Assembly (NCBI GenBank): GCA_963826165.1
Contig: CAWGWC010000017.1
Location: 310,001-374,000 of the forward strand
Direction: 5' to 3'
Source of the DNA: JACVRW01 sp963826165
GTDB taxonomy: Bacteria > Actinomycetota > Thermoleophilia > Solirubrobacterales > Thermoleophilaceae
Length of the DNA: 64,000 nt
In this document: one piece after another, positions 53,352-62,162 of the stretch
Numbering within the stretch: position 1 is the stretch's first letter
How the letters are laid out: each line of letters begins with the position of its first letter
Notes under the pieces: generated by a model
Told to the model about the DNA's origin: nothing
Seen by the model: only the letters and a program-made list of their open reading frames with translations
The model's database searches: none
Program-made: the position numbers and the translations under genes

Positions 53352-53921
53352 ATCTTCACCGGGCTCGTCAGCACCACGGGCGTGGTCGCCCGGACCGCCG
53401 GTGGCCGCCTCCGCATCGAGGTCGAGCCGCCGCTCGACGCGGCCGAGGGGGACTCGGTCTCGGTGAACGGCGTCTGCCTCACGGTGGCCGAGATCGACGA
53501 GGAGGGCTTCGAGGCCGACGTGATGGAGGAGACGCTGCGGCGCAGCTCGCTCGGGGCGCTCGCAACCGGGCAACCGGTGAACCTCGAGCTTCCGCTGCGC
53601 GCCAGCGACCGCCTGGGCGGGCACATCGTTCAGGGCCACGTGGACGGCACCGGAACCGTCGAGTCCGTGCGCGACGAGGGCTTTGCCCGGGTGGTCCGCG
53701 TGAGTGCCCCGGCCGAGCTCCTGCGCTACGTCGTCGAGAAGGGCTCCATCGCCGTGGAGGGCGTGTCCCTTACCGTTTCGGCGGTGGACTCCCAGGCCTT
53801 CGAGGTGTCGCTCATCCCCGAGACGCTCGAGCGCACCACGCTCGGCACCGCCGAACCCGGCCGGACGCTCAACCTGGAGGTGGACGTGCTCGCCAAGTAC
53901 GTGGAGAAGCTGAGGGCATGA
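53352..53921 (+). CDS. ribE: Riboflavin synthase alpha chain RibE, apparent ATC start
   Basis: Dismutates two dimethylribityllumazines to riboflavin; 189 residues, about the family length. Two lumazine-binding barrels are visible: VSVNGVCLTVAEID with GGHIVQGHVDGTG, and IAVEGVSLTVSAVD. The family N-terminus MFTG(I/L)V is present as IFTGLVSTTG beginning at 53352, but the first codon is ATC. The first standard in-frame start (GTG 53382) would cut off this essential stretch, including the active-site phenylalanine. Either ATC initiates, or the base is an error for ATG. GGAGTGG lies just upstream. The stop overlaps ribBA as ATGA. Confidence 0.9.
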   Translation: MFTGLVSTTGVVARTAGGRLRIEVEPPLDAAEGDSVSVNGVCLTVAEIDEEGFEADVMEETLRRSSLGALATGQPVNLELPLRASDRLGGHIVQGHVDGTGTVESVRDEGFARVVRVSAPAELLRYVVEKGSIAVEGVSLTVSAVDSQAFEVSLIPETLERTTLGTAEPGRTLNLEVDVLAKYVEKLRA

Positions 53922-55258
53922 CCACTCCTCCGTTCAGCCCGGTGGAAGAGGCGATCGAGGACATCCGCGCCGGCAGGATGGTCGTGGTCTGCGACGCCGA
54001 GGATCGCGAGAACGAGGGCGACCTCACCATGGCCGCGCAGTTCGCCACGCCGGAGGCGGTGAACTTCATGGCCACCCACGGCCGGGGGCTGATCTGCCTG
54101 GCTCTGACGCCCACCCGCTGCGACGAGCTGCACCTCGACCTCATGGCGGCCAAGAACGAGTCCGCCTTCCAGACGGCCTTCACGGTCTCGGTCGAGGCCC
54201 GCGAGGGGATCACCACCGGGATCTCGGCCCACGATCGGGCCCACACCATCCAGGTGGCGATCGATCCGAGCTCGCGGCCCCAGGACCTGGTCCAGCCCGG
54301 CCACATCTTCCCGCTCAAGGCGAAGGCCGGAGGGGTGCTCGAGCGCACCGGACAGACCGAGGCCGGGGTGGACCTCGCCCGGCTGGCCGGCCTCAACCCG
54401 TCCGGCGTGATCTGCGAGGTCATGAACGACGACGGGACCATGGCCCGGGTCCCCGACCTCGAGCGCTACTGCGCGCGCCACGACCTGAAGATGATCACCG
54501 TGGCCGACCTGATCGCCTACCGGCGACAGCACGACAAGCTCGTTGAGCGAGTGGTGGAGGCTCAGCTGCCGACATCCTTCGGCGACTTCCGGGTGGTGGG
54601 CTTCCGCTCGCTCGTGGACGACAAGCACCACGTGGCCATGGTCAAGGGCGAGATCGACGGCCAGTCGGACGTGCTGGTGCGCGTGCACTCGGAGTGCCTC
54701 ACCGGGGACGTCTTCCACTCGCTGCGCTGCGACTGCGGCCAGCAGCTCGAGGACGCGCTCGCGCGCATCGAGGCGGAGGGGAGGGGCGTGCTGCTCTACC
54801 TCGCCCAGGAGGGCCGCGGCATCGGCCTGCTCAACAAGCTGCGGGCCTACCGGCTGCAGGAGGAGGGCCGCGACACGGTGGACGCCAACCTCGAGCTCGG
54901 CCTGCCCGCGGACCTGCGCGACTACGGGATCGGCGCCCAGATCCTCGTCGACCTCGGGCTGGGCTCGATCCGCCTGCTCACCAACAATCCCAAGAAGATC
55001 GTGGGCCTCGAGGGCTATGGCCTGAGGGTCACCGACCAGGTGCCGATCCAGCACCCGGCCAACGAGCACAACGCCGCCTATCTGCGGGCGAAGAAGGAGA
55101 AGCTCGGCCACCTGCTCCATCACCAGGGGCTGGCGCTCGACGAGGAGATGATCCACGAGGAGCGGGTCTTGGACAGGGAGCGGGAGGACGCTGCCGCCGC
55201 GGCCGAGCAGGCCGACCTCTACGGGCAGGGCCCCGCGCCGGAACGTCGTGAGCGCTGA
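53918..55258 (+). CDS. ribBA: Bifunctional DHBP synthase / GTP cyclohydrolase II RibBA
   Basis: Makes both riboflavin precursors. The N-terminal DHBP synthase has VVVCDAEDRENEGDLTMAAQ with the acidic metal loop, and the THGRGLICLALT segment. The C-terminal GTP cyclohydrolase II has VRVHSECLTGDVFHSLRCDC (three zinc cysteines), YLAQEGRGIGLLNKLRAYRL with the catalytic arginine, and LLTNNPKKIVGLEGYGL. 446 residues, with about 40 extra charged residues at the end. Starts on the ribE stop (ATGA) and overlaps ribH by 11 bases. Confidence 0.96.
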   Translation: MTTPPFSPVEEAIEDIRAGRMVVVCDAEDRENEGDLTMAAQFATPEAVNFMATHGRGLICLALTPTRCDELHLDLMAAKNESAFQTAFTVSVEAREGITTGISAHDRAHTIQVAIDPSSRPQDLVQPGHIFPLKAKAGGVLERTGQTEAGVDLARLAGLNPSGVICEVMNDDGTMARVPDLERYCARHDLKMITVADLIAYRRQHDKLVERVVEAQLPTSFGDFRVVGFRSLVDDKHHVAMVKGEIDGQSDVLVRVHSECLTGDVFHSLRCDCGQQLEDALARIEAEGRGVLLYLAQEGRGIGLLNKLRAYRLQEEGRDTVDANLELGLPADLRDYGIGAQILVDLGLGSIRLLTNNPKKIVGLEGYGLRVTDQVPIQHPANEHNAAYLRAKKEKLGHLLHHQGLALDEEMIHEERVLDREREDAAAAAEQADLYGQGPAPERRER

Positions 55259-55679
55259 CCGCTACGCGGTCTGCGTCGGCCGCTACTACACCGATATCGC
55301 CGAGCGGCTCGTGGAGGGCGCGCAGCGCGTGTTCGAGGAGGCGGGCGCAACGGTGGAGGTCCACGACGTGCCCGGCGCATTCGAGCTGCCGCTGGCGGCG
55401 CAGTACTGCGCCCGCAGCGGGCGCTACGCGGGCGTAGCCTGCGTCGGCGCGGTGATCCGCGGCGAGACCGACCACTACGACTTCATCTGCACCGAGACGG
55501 CCCACGGCATCGCGCGCGTGTCGCTCGACACGGGCGTGCCCTGCTCGTTCGGCGTCCTCACCGTCGACAACATGGATCAGGCGCTAGCCCGGGCCGGCGG
55601 CGGCAAGCGTCACGAGGGCGAGGACGCCGCACGGGCGGTGCTCAGCCTGGTGGCAGTCGAGCGGGACCTGACCGCTTGA
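55248..55679 (+). CDS. ribH: 6,7-dimethyl-8-ribityllumazine synthase RibH
   Basis: Penultimate riboflavin enzyme, forms a 60-mer or pentamer shell. 143 residues with VHDVPGAFELPLAAQ, GAVIRGETDHYDFICTE (phosphate-binding and catalytic His) and SFGVLTVDNMDQAL, all diagnostic. The N-terminal substrate-stacking position is in VGRYYTDI, where tyrosine replaces the usual Phe/Trp-Asn pattern. GTG start overlaps ribBA; the stop overlaps the threonine aldolase TTG start by 4 bases, so that gene is in the same transcript. Confidence 0.95.
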   Translation: MSADRYAVCVGRYYTDIAERLVEGAQRVFEEAGATVEVHDVPGAFELPLAAQYCARSGRYAGVACVGAVIRGETDHYDFICTETAHGIARVSLDTGVPCSFGVLTVDNMDQALARAGGGKRHEGEDAARAVLSLVAVERDLTA

Positions 55680-56680
55680 TCAACCTCTACTCCGACACGC
55701 AGACGCGCCCCACCGAGGCGATGCGCCGGGCGATCGCCTCGGCCGAGGTGGCCGACGAGCAGCGCGGGCAGGACCCGACCACCCTCGAGCTCGAGCGGCG
55801 GGTGGCCGGCCTCCTGGGCCACGAGGCCGCGGTGTTCATGCCCAGCGGCACGATGTGCAACCAGATCTCCTTCCGGCTGCACGCGCGTCCGGGCGGGGAC
55901 GAGATGTTGCTCGACCAGAGCGCTCACCCGATCATCGCCGAAGCCGGCGGGCCGGCCTGGAACGCCGGCCTGATGATCCACGCGCTCCCGGGGGAGGGCG
56001 GCATCTTCAGCGGCGAGCAGCTGCGAGCGGCGATCCGGCCCGACAGCCGCTACACGCCGCGCTCACGACTCGTCTCGGTGGAGCAGACGACCAACATGGG
56101 CGGCGGGCGCGTCTGGTCCCTCGAGGCCCTGCGCGAGGTCCTCGGCGTGGCTCGCGAGCACGGCCTGCGCGCTCACATGGACGGGGCCAGGCTGATGAAC
56201 GCCGTGGTGGCCTCCGGCACCGATGCCGCCGACCACGCCGGCGGCTTCGACACCGCCTGGATCGACTTCACCAAGGGCCTCGGCGCGCCCGTGGGCGCCG
56301 TCCTGGCCGGGTCGGCGGAGCTGATGGACGAGGCCTGGCGCTGGAAGCAGATGATGGGCGGCGCGTTTCGCCAGTCGGGGATCGTCGCCGCCGGCTGTCT
56401 GCACTCCCTCGACCACCACGTGGAGCGGCTCGCCGAGGACCACGAGAACGCGCGTCTGCTGGCCGACGGCCTGGCCTCGCTCGGGCTCGAGGTGATCGCC
56501 CCGGAGACCAACATCGTCATCTTCGCGGCCCCGGCGGGTTTCATGGAGGCGATGGCGGGGGCTGGGGTGGAGCTGTCGGGCACTCCGGACGGGCGCCTCA
56601 GAGCCGTCACGCACCTCGATGTGGACCGCTCTCAGGTCGACGAAGCCCTGGAATCGGCCCGGATAGCCCTGCTAGCCTGA
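55676..56680 (+). CDS. ltaE: Low-specificity threonine aldolase (PLP-dependent)
   Basis: Cleaves L-threonine/L-allo-threonine to glycine and acetaldehyde. 334 residues with INLYSDTQTRPTEAMR at the N-terminus, VFMPSGTMCNQIS (PLP phosphate loop), AHMDGARLMNAVVASG and WIDFTKGLGAPVGAVLAGS carrying the PLP lysine; MMGGAFRQSG follows, as in the family. The TTG start overlaps the ribH stop. Other fold-type I beta-eliminating enzymes are possible but the motif set is that of LtaE. Confidence 0.93.
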   Translation: MINLYSDTQTRPTEAMRRAIASAEVADEQRGQDPTTLELERRVAGLLGHEAAVFMPSGTMCNQISFRLHARPGGDEMLLDQSAHPIIAEAGGPAWNAGLMIHALPGEGGIFSGEQLRAAIRPDSRYTPRSRLVSVEQTTNMGGGRVWSLEALREVLGVAREHGLRAHMDGARLMNAVVASGTDAADHAGGFDTAWIDFTKGLGAPVGAVLAGSAELMDEAWRWKQMMGGAFRQSGIVAAGCLHSLDHHVERLAEDHENARLLADGLASLGLEVIAPETNIVIFAAPAGFMEAMAGAGVELSGTPDGRLRAVTHLDVDRSQVDEALESARIALLA

Positions 56681-56687
56681 CCCGCCG
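56673..56687 (+). promoter_or_regulatory. Putative -10 box for leaderless rpmB
   Basis: TAGCCT at 56673-56678 lies 8 bases before the rpmB GTG, overlapping the end of ltaE. There is no ribosome-binding site. This fits a leaderless or nearly leaderless transcript; no -35 was recognised. Confidence 0.35.
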
Positions 56688-56878
56688 TGTCCAAGGTCTG
56701 TTACTCGTGCAAGAAGGGCCCGGCCTTCGGCAACAGCCGAAGCCATTCGATGGTCGCCACCAGGCGGCGCTTCGACCCGAACCTGCAGAAGGTCCGCATC
56801 TACGTCGGCAACGCTCCCCGGCGCGAGTACGTCTGCACACGCTGCCTCAAGGCCGGCAAGGTCCTGAAGGCCGTTTAA
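56687..56878 (+). CDS. rpmB: 50S ribosomal protein L28 (zinc-binding C+ form)
   Basis: 63-residue ribosomal protein beginning MSKVCYSCKKGPAFGNSRSH, the L28 signature, with RRRFDPNLQKVRI in the middle. Two CxxC pairs (CYSC, CTRC) mark the zinc-containing paralogue type; zinc-free copies elsewhere are often induced on zinc starvation. GTG start. Followed by DAK2/fakA and recG, the common order. Confidence 0.96.
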   Translation: MSKVCYSCKKGPAFGNSRSHSMVATRRRFDPNLQKVRIYVGNAPRREYVCTRCLKAGKVLKAV

Positions 56879-56937
56879 CCGCGCTCGCTCCGCCTTTTCC
56901 GAGCGCGGCGTCCCGGTAACCCCGCCGCACTCTGGTG

Positions 56938-56951
56938 TACAACCCCCCACG
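56938..56951 (+). promoter_or_regulatory. Putative -10 box for leaderless DAK2 gene
   Basis: TACAAC at 56938-56943 ends 7 bases before the GTG of the DAK2 gene; the intervening bases are C-rich with no ribosome-binding site. A likely leaderless start. No -35 match. Confidence 0.35.
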
Positions 56952-58591
56952 TGCCTGACGAGAGCTTGATCCGCTTCCGGCGGGTCGTCACCGCGGCGCT
57001 CGCGGAGCTCGAATCCCGCCGCCAAGAGGTGAACGACCTGAACGTCTTCCCTGTCGCCGACGGCGACACGGGAGACAACATGGCGCTCACGCTCAAGGCC
57101 GTGGTGGACGAGCTCAACGCGATGGACGGACAGCCGATCGACGCGGTCGGCCGCGACGAGATCGTGAGCGCGGTGGCCCGCGCCGCTCTCCTGGGCGCGC
57201 GCGGCAACAGCGGCGTGATCCTCTCCCAGATCGTGCGCGGGGCGGCGGAGGAGCTCGCCTCCCGCCCGGGCGAGCTCGTCGATCCGATTCTGGTGTCGGC
57301 CGCCTTCGCTCGCGCGGCCGACGCGGCCTACGCGTCGGTGCGCGATCCGGCCGAGGGCACGATGCTGTCGGCCGTCCGGGCGATGGCGAGCCGGGTGGCC
57401 CACGACCTGGCTCACATGGACCGCACACGGCTCGGCCGGGAGGCCACCGCCGCGGAGCAGGACGCGCTGCTGGCCGAGGTGCTCGAGCAGGCGCTCGCGG
57501 CCGCCAAGGAGGCGGTGGACCGCGGCCCCGAGCAGCTGGCCATCCTGCGCGACTCTGGCGTGGTCGACGCCGGCGCCTACGGGCTCACGGTGATCATCGC
57601 CGGATGCCTGGCGGCGCTGCGCGGCGAGTCGGCGCCCGAGCTCGAGCACCATTACGCCCCGGCGGCTCTGCATCTCCCGGAGCACGAGTCATCGAGCTTT
57701 CGCTTCTGCACCAACTTCGCCGTCACCGGCAGCCGGCTCGAGGCCGCTCACTTCACCCCGCTGCTCGAGGGACTGGGCGACTCCGTGCTGGTGGTCGGCG
57801 ACGACCGCACCCTGCGGATCCACGTCCACACCGACGACCCGGATGCCGCGGTCGCGCTGTTCGAGTCCGCCGGTGACGTCTCGCGCCTCGACGTGGCCGA
57901 CATGCACGAGCAGGTGGCCGGCCGCAGCGCGCGCCTGGCCGGTTCGACCGAGGCCGCAGCTCCGGCGTGCTCGGTGGTGGCGGTGGCCAGCGGGCCCGGC
58001 GTCAGGCGCCTGTACGAGGAGCTCGGCGTGCTCGTGGTGGACGGCGGTCCCACCATGAACCCCTCGACCTACGAGCTGCTCGCCGGGATCCACGCCGCCC
58101 CGGGCTCCGAGGTCGTGGTGCTCCCCAACAGCCAGAACGTGATCATGGCCGCCGAGAAGGCAGCGAGCCTGTCCGACAAGCCCGCGCGGGTGGTGGCCAC
58201 CACCGCGCCCCAGGAGGGTCTGGCTGCGCTGCTCGCCTTCGACCCGGACGCTCCGAGCGACAGGAACGCCGACGCCGTCGGCCGAGCCGCCGAGGCGCTC
58301 CAGGTGGGCGGGGTGGCGCCCGCGGCCCGCGACGACGCCCGGGGCCGCTTCGCCGCCGGCGAGGCCGTGGGCTACGCGGGCGGCGAGCTGGTGGCCTGGG
58401 GTGATCCCGCCGCAACGCTGGCCGCCACGCTCGAGCGGATCGCCTCGGGCGCCGAGTTGCTCACCTGCATTGCCGGCGAGGGCCCGCCGCTCGGCCGCGA
58501 TGCGGTGGAGTCGCGCGTGCCGGACGGCGTCGAGGTCGAGTACCACGAGGGCGGGCAGCCCGCCTGGTGGTGGCTCCTCTGCGCCGAGTAG
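56951..58591 (+). CDS. DAK2-domain protein (YloV/FakA-type fatty acid kinase subunit)
   Basis: 546 residues. The N-terminal DAK2/DhaL domain has LNVFPVADGDTGDNMALTL (nucleotide and metal-binding aspartates) and LLGARGNSGVILSQIVRG. The central region matches FakA proteins (FRFCTNFAVTGSRLEA, DSVLVVGDDRTLRIHVHTDDP), and the C-terminal DegV-like half has VVDGGPTMNPSTYEL and VVLPNSQNVIMAAEKA. FakA phosphorylates exogenous fatty acids bound by a FakB partner, which is not seen here. Sits in the conserved rpmB-fakA-recG order. Confidence 0.9.
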   Translation: MPDESLIRFRRVVTAALAELESRRQEVNDLNVFPVADGDTGDNMALTLKAVVDELNAMDGQPIDAVGRDEIVSAVARAALLGARGNSGVILSQIVRGAAEELASRPGELVDPILVSAAFARAADAAYASVRDPAEGTMLSAVRAMASRVAHDLAHMDRTRLGREATAAEQDALLAEVLEQALAAAKEAVDRGPEQLAILRDSGVVDAGAYGLTVIIAGCLAALRGESAPELEHHYAPAALHLPEHESSSFRFCTNFAVTGSRLEAAHFTPLLEGLGDSVLVVGDDRTLRIHVHTDDPDAAVALFESAGDVSRLDVADMHEQVAGRSARLAGSTEAAAPACSVVAVASGPGVRRLYEELGVLVVDGGPTMNPSTYELLAGIHAAPGSEVVVLPNSQNVIMAAEKAASLSDKPARVVATTAPQEGLAALLAFDPDAPSDRNADAVGRAAEALQVGGVAPAARDDARGRFAAGEAVGYAGGELVAWGDPAATLAATLERIASGAELLTCIAGEGPPLGRDAVESRVPDGVEVEYHEGGQPAWWWLLCAE

Positions 58592-58620
58592 CGGCCGCAC
58601 CCGCCGCGATCATCTCCAGC

Positions 58621-60741
58621 GTGCCCACTCGTTTCGCGAGCGCCGAGAGCGCCACCCCCGAGGAGCTTCGCGCGGCCCCGCTGCGCTCGGGGCCCAGGCC
58701 GTCCCGGCTGGCGGAGCCCGTGACGCTCCCCGGTACCGCGGGGAAGGCGCTGCTGGCGCTGGGGATAGAGACCGTCGGCGACCTGCTCGAGCACCTTCCG
58801 CACGCGCACCGAGACCGTCGCGACGTGCGCCGGGTGGCGGACCTCGCGGTGGGAGAGGAGGCGACCGTCGGCGTGGCGGTTCGCTCGGTCGCGGTCAAGC
58901 CCACCCGCAACCGGCGCCGCAAGCGGGTGGAGGCCCGGGTGGCCGACGAGAGCGGGCCGCTGCTGGCGGTCTGGTGGGGCCAGCCCTGGATCGCGCGCCA
59001 GCTCGGCGAGGGGGCCGCCGTCCTGCTGCACGGCAAGCTGCGGCGCCGCAGCGAGTTCTGGGTCACCGAGCACGAGCTGCTGGGCGGCTCCGGCGCGCCG
59101 GTTCACACCGTCGGTCTCGTGCCCGTGCATCCGGCGACCGAGGGGATCACGGCCGCCCGGCTTCGCCAGCTCGTGTGGGACCACTACCGCGGCGTCTACG
59201 ACGTCGTCGATCCGCTGCCGGGACGCCTGCGCGCGGCCGAGGGCCTGGCTGAGCGGCCCGCCGCTCTGGCGGCCGCGCACTTCCCGGACCGTGAGGAGGA
59301 CGAGCGCGGCGCGCGCCGCCGGCTCGCCTTCGAGGAGCTCTTCCTGCTGCAGCTCGCGGTGGCCGGGCGCCGCCGGGCCCGGCGCGAGGGGCGACGGGCG
59401 CGCCCGCTGGCCGCGCGCGGGGTGGTGGTCGACCGCTGGCGCTGGTCGCTGCCCTTCGAGCTCACCGGCGATCAACAGCGGGCCATCACCGATGTGGATG
59501 CCGATATCGCCCACGAGCGCCCGATGCAGCGCCTGCTGATGGGCGAGGTGGGGGCCGGCAAGACCGTCGTGGCGCTGGCGGCGATGCTGCGCGCGATGGA
59601 GAACGGCGCCCAGGCCGCCCTGATGGCGCCCACGGAAACCCTCGCCGAGCAGCACCACCGCACGCTCGACTCGCTGCTCGGGGGATCGCTGGCGGTCGAG
59701 CTCCTGACCGGCTCCACGCCGGCCGCCCGCCGGCGCGAGCTGCTGGGCCGCCTGGCCGACGGCCAGCTTCAGCTGGTGGTGGGCACTCACGCTCTGATCG
59801 AGGACACGGTGACCTTCCGCAACCTGGCCGTGGTGGTGGTGGACGAGCAGCACCGCTTCGGCGTGCGCCAGCGCGCGGCACTCGACGCCAAGGCGCCGGA
59901 GGGGCTCGTGCCCCACGCCCTGCACATGACCGCCACGCCCATCCCGCGCACGCTCTCGCTCACCGCCTACGGCGACCTCGACGCCACCGTCCTGCGCGAG
60001 CTGCCCAAGGGGCGGCGGCCGGTGGAGACCTTCGTGGTCGACGGCACGCGTGCCCGCACCCGCGCGTACGCGCGCATCCGCGAGGAAATCGCCGCGGGCC
60101 GCCAGTGTTTCGTCGTCTGCCCGCTCGTGGAGGAGTCGGAGGCCCTCCAGGCGCGGGCCGCCACGGTGGAGTTCGAGCGCCTGCGCAGCAGCGAGTTCAG
60201 CGACCTGCGCGTGAAGCTCATCCACGGTCAGATGCACTCCCGGGACAAGGCGGCCTCGATGCAGGCCTTCGCGGCGGGCGACGCCGACGTGCTGGTGGCC
60301 ACCAGCGTCATCGAGGTGGGCATCGACGTGCCCAACGCGTCCGTGATGCTGATCGAGGCCGCCGAGCGCTACGGCCTGTCCCAGCTGCACCAGCTGCGCG
60401 GTCGCGTCGGCCGCGGCGAGCACGATTCGCTGTGCATCCTCTTCGGCGATCCCAAGCTGCCCCGGCTGGAGGCGATCGCCGGCGAGGGCGATGGCTTCCG
60501 GCTGGCCGAGATCGACCTCGAGCTGCGCGGGGCGGGCGACGTGCTCGGCACGCGCCAGCACGGACTGCCCGAGTTCCGGGTGGCCAGCCTGCCCGAGGAC
60601 GCCGCGCTGCTCGTGCGGGCTCGCGACCGGGCCGACGAGATCCTGCTCGGCGATCCGGCTCTGGCCGAGCCCGAGCACGCACTGCTGCGCGAGGCGGTGG
60701 TGGCCCGCTTCGGCCCCGAGCTCGATCCGATCCCGGCGTGA
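58621..60741 (+). CDS. recG: ATP-dependent DNA helicase RecG
   Basis: Fork-reversal and branch-migration helicase, 706 residues. An OB-fold wedge domain lies in the first third (TVGDLLEHLPHAHRDRRDV at its start). Helicase motifs: Q/I MGEVGAGKTVVALAAML (Walker A), II VVVDEQHRFGVRQR (DEQH), III MTATPIPRTLSL, V ATSVIEVGIDVPNA and VI QLHQLRGRVGRGEHDSLC. The GTG at 58621 is preferred; an upstream GTG at 58567 lies inside the DAK2 gene. Stop overlaps the next gene (GTGA). Confidence 0.96.
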   Translation: MPTRFASAESATPEELRAAPLRSGPRPSRLAEPVTLPGTAGKALLALGIETVGDLLEHLPHAHRDRRDVRRVADLAVGEEATVGVAVRSVAVKPTRNRRRKRVEARVADESGPLLAVWWGQPWIARQLGEGAAVLLHGKLRRRSEFWVTEHELLGGSGAPVHTVGLVPVHPATEGITAARLRQLVWDHYRGVYDVVDPLPGRLRAAEGLAERPAALAAAHFPDREEDERGARRRLAFEELFLLQLAVAGRRRARREGRRARPLAARGVVVDRWRWSLPFELTGDQQRAITDVDADIAHERPMQRLLMGEVGAGKTVVALAAMLRAMENGAQAALMAPTETLAEQHHRTLDSLLGGSLAVELLTGSTPAARRRELLGRLADGQLQLVVGTHALIEDTVTFRNLAVVVVDEQHRFGVRQRAALDAKAPEGLVPHALHMTATPIPRTLSLTAYGDLDATVLRELPKGRRPVETFVVDGTRARTRAYARIREEIAAGRQCFVVCPLVEESEALQARAATVEFERLRSSEFSDLRVKLIHGQMHSRDKAASMQAFAAGDADVLVATSVIEVGIDVPNASVMLIEAAERYGLSQLHQLRGRVGRGEHDSLCILFGDPKLPRLEAIAGEGDGFRLAEIDLELRGAGDVLGTRQHGLPEFRVASLPEDAALLVRARDRADEILLGDPALAEPEHALLREAVVARFGPELDPIPA

Positions 60742-61136
60742 ACGACGAGGGTGCGCGCAGCCGCGTGGTGGTCGAGGCCCTGGCGGCCTTCGTCGAGCGC
60801 GGAGGGGAGGGCCTGCTGGAGCACATGAGCGACGACGTGGTCTGGGAGGACGACCCCGCCTGGCCCGACCGTCAGGTCAGCCGCGGCCACGCCGAGGTCC
60901 GGGAAGTGCTCCGAGAGCGGCTGGAGACCACCAGCATCGAGCCCGAGCTGGAGGGGCTCGAGGAGCGCGGCGACCTCGTGCTCGCCCGGTTTCGCTGGAC
61001 GGCACTGGGGGAGGCGAGCGGGGCGACCACGGTGCTGCTGCCGGCGGTGCTGTTCGACGTCTCCGGGGAACGAATCACGCGCATCCGCTTCTTTCTGTCG
61101 CACGAGCAGGGGCGCCAGGAGTTCTACGCCCGGTGA
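60738..61136 (+). CDS. SnoaL/NTF2-like fold protein
   Basis: 132-residue protein of the cone-shaped NTF2-like type: VVVEALAAFVERGGEGLLEH, DVVWEDDPAWPD, HAEVREVLRERL and FRWTALGEASG follow the SnoaL_2 pattern. Such proteins bind or isomerise small molecules, and many are of unknown role. Its GTG overlaps the recG stop and its own stop overlaps the rsmD GTG, so it is tightly embedded between two nucleic-acid genes with no obvious link to either. Confidence 0.75.
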   Translation: MNDEGARSRVVVEALAAFVERGGEGLLEHMSDDVVWEDDPAWPDRQVSRGHAEVREVLRERLETTSIEPELEGLEERGDLVLARFRWTALGEASGATTVLLPAVLFDVSGERITRIRFFLSHEQGRQEFYAR

Positions 61137-61651
61137 GGGTCGTTGCGGGCGAGTTTCGCGGCCGCAGGCTGCGAATGCCGAAGCGGGGCACGCGCCCCAC
61201 GGCCGACCGCGTGCGGGAGGCGTTGTTCTCGATGCTCGGCGACATCGACGGAGCGAGCGTCCTCGACCTGTATGCCGGCTCGGGCGCGCTGGGCATCGAG
61301 GCTCTGTCGCGCGGCGCCCGGAGCGCCGTCTTCGTCGAGCGCGACCCGCGTGCGGCCGCCGTGATCGAGGGAAACCTGACCGAGCTGGGTCTCGATGAGA
61401 GCGTGATCGGCGACGACGTGATGCGCTTTCTCGAACGGGCCGGGGGCACGTTCGACCTTGTCTTCTGCGACCCGCCCTATGATTCCGGCCCCCGCGTCGC
61501 CGGTCCGCTCTCCGAGCGGCTGCCGGCGGTGCTGTCACCTGACGCACGCATCGTGACCGAATCCGACAAGCGCACGCCGCTCGACCTTCCGTTCCCGCTC
61601 ATCCGGGAGCGGACCTACGGCGACACCCGCATTGCCATCCATGGCCGCTGA
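61133..61651 (+). CDS. rsmD: 16S rRNA (guanine966-N2)-methyltransferase RsmD
   Basis: Methylates G966 of 16S rRNA. 172 residues, family length. VVAGEFRGRRLRMP at the N-terminus, PTADRVREALFSML, motif I SVLDLYAGSGALGIEALSRG, and the catalytic DPPYD motif. The GTG start at 61133 overlaps the SnoaL-like stop; its 3' end overlaps coaD by 11 bases. rsmD-coaD adjacency is widespread. Confidence 0.94.
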   Translation: MRVVAGEFRGRRLRMPKRGTRPTADRVREALFSMLGDIDGASVLDLYAGSGALGIEALSRGARSAVFVERDPRAAAVIEGNLTELGLDESVIGDDVMRFLERAGGTFDLVFCDPPYDSGPRVAGPLSERLPAVLSPDARIVTESDKRTPLDLPFPLIRERTYGDTRIAIHGR

Positions 61652-62144
61652 GCGCAACCGAGGTACGGCCGTGTGCCCGGGATCGTACGACCCCATCACC
61701 TTCGGGCACCTCGACATCATCGGGCGGGCCGCTCACGTGTTCGAGCGACTGGTCGTGGGGGTGGTCGACCAGCCGGTGCGCAAGAAGAAGACCCTGTTCG
61801 GCGCCGACGAGCGTGTCTCGTTCATCGAGAGCGAGGTGGCGGAATACGGCAATGTGCAGGTAAAACCCTTTGATACGCTGCTCGTCGATTTCGCCCGTGA
61901 GCACGGGGCAAAGGCGATCGTCAAGGGTCTCCGTGCGATCTCGGACTTCGAGTACGAGTTCGAGATGAACCAGCTCAACCGGAAGCTGGCGCCGGACATC
62001 GAAAGCATCTATCTGATGAGCGCTCCCCAGTTCAGCTTCCTAAGCTCCAGTGGCGTGAAGGAGCTGGCGATGTTCGGGGGCGATGTGAGTGGCCTGGTGC
62101 CGGACCCGGTGGCGGCCCGTTTGCAGGAAGAACTGAAGCGGTAG
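61641..62144 (+). CDS. coaD: Phosphopantetheine adenylyltransferase
   Basis: Fourth step of coenzyme A synthesis. 167 residues. The nucleotidyltransferase motif is CPGSYDPITFGHLDII (T/HxGH); KAIVKGLRAISDFEYEFEMN and FSFLSSSGVKELAMFGGDVS are the conserved pantetheine and ATP segments. ATG at 61641 is chosen over TTG at 61632. Overlaps the end of rsmD. Confidence 0.95.
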   Translation: MAAERNRGTAVCPGSYDPITFGHLDIIGRAAHVFERLVVGVVDQPVRKKKTLFGADERVSFIESEVAEYGNVQVKPFDTLLVDFAREHGAKAIVKGLRAISDFEYEFEMNQLNRKLAPDIESIYLMSAPQFSFLSSSGVKELAMFGGDVSGLVPDPVAARLQEELKR

Positions 62145-62162
62145 AGAACTGAGGAACCGCCA

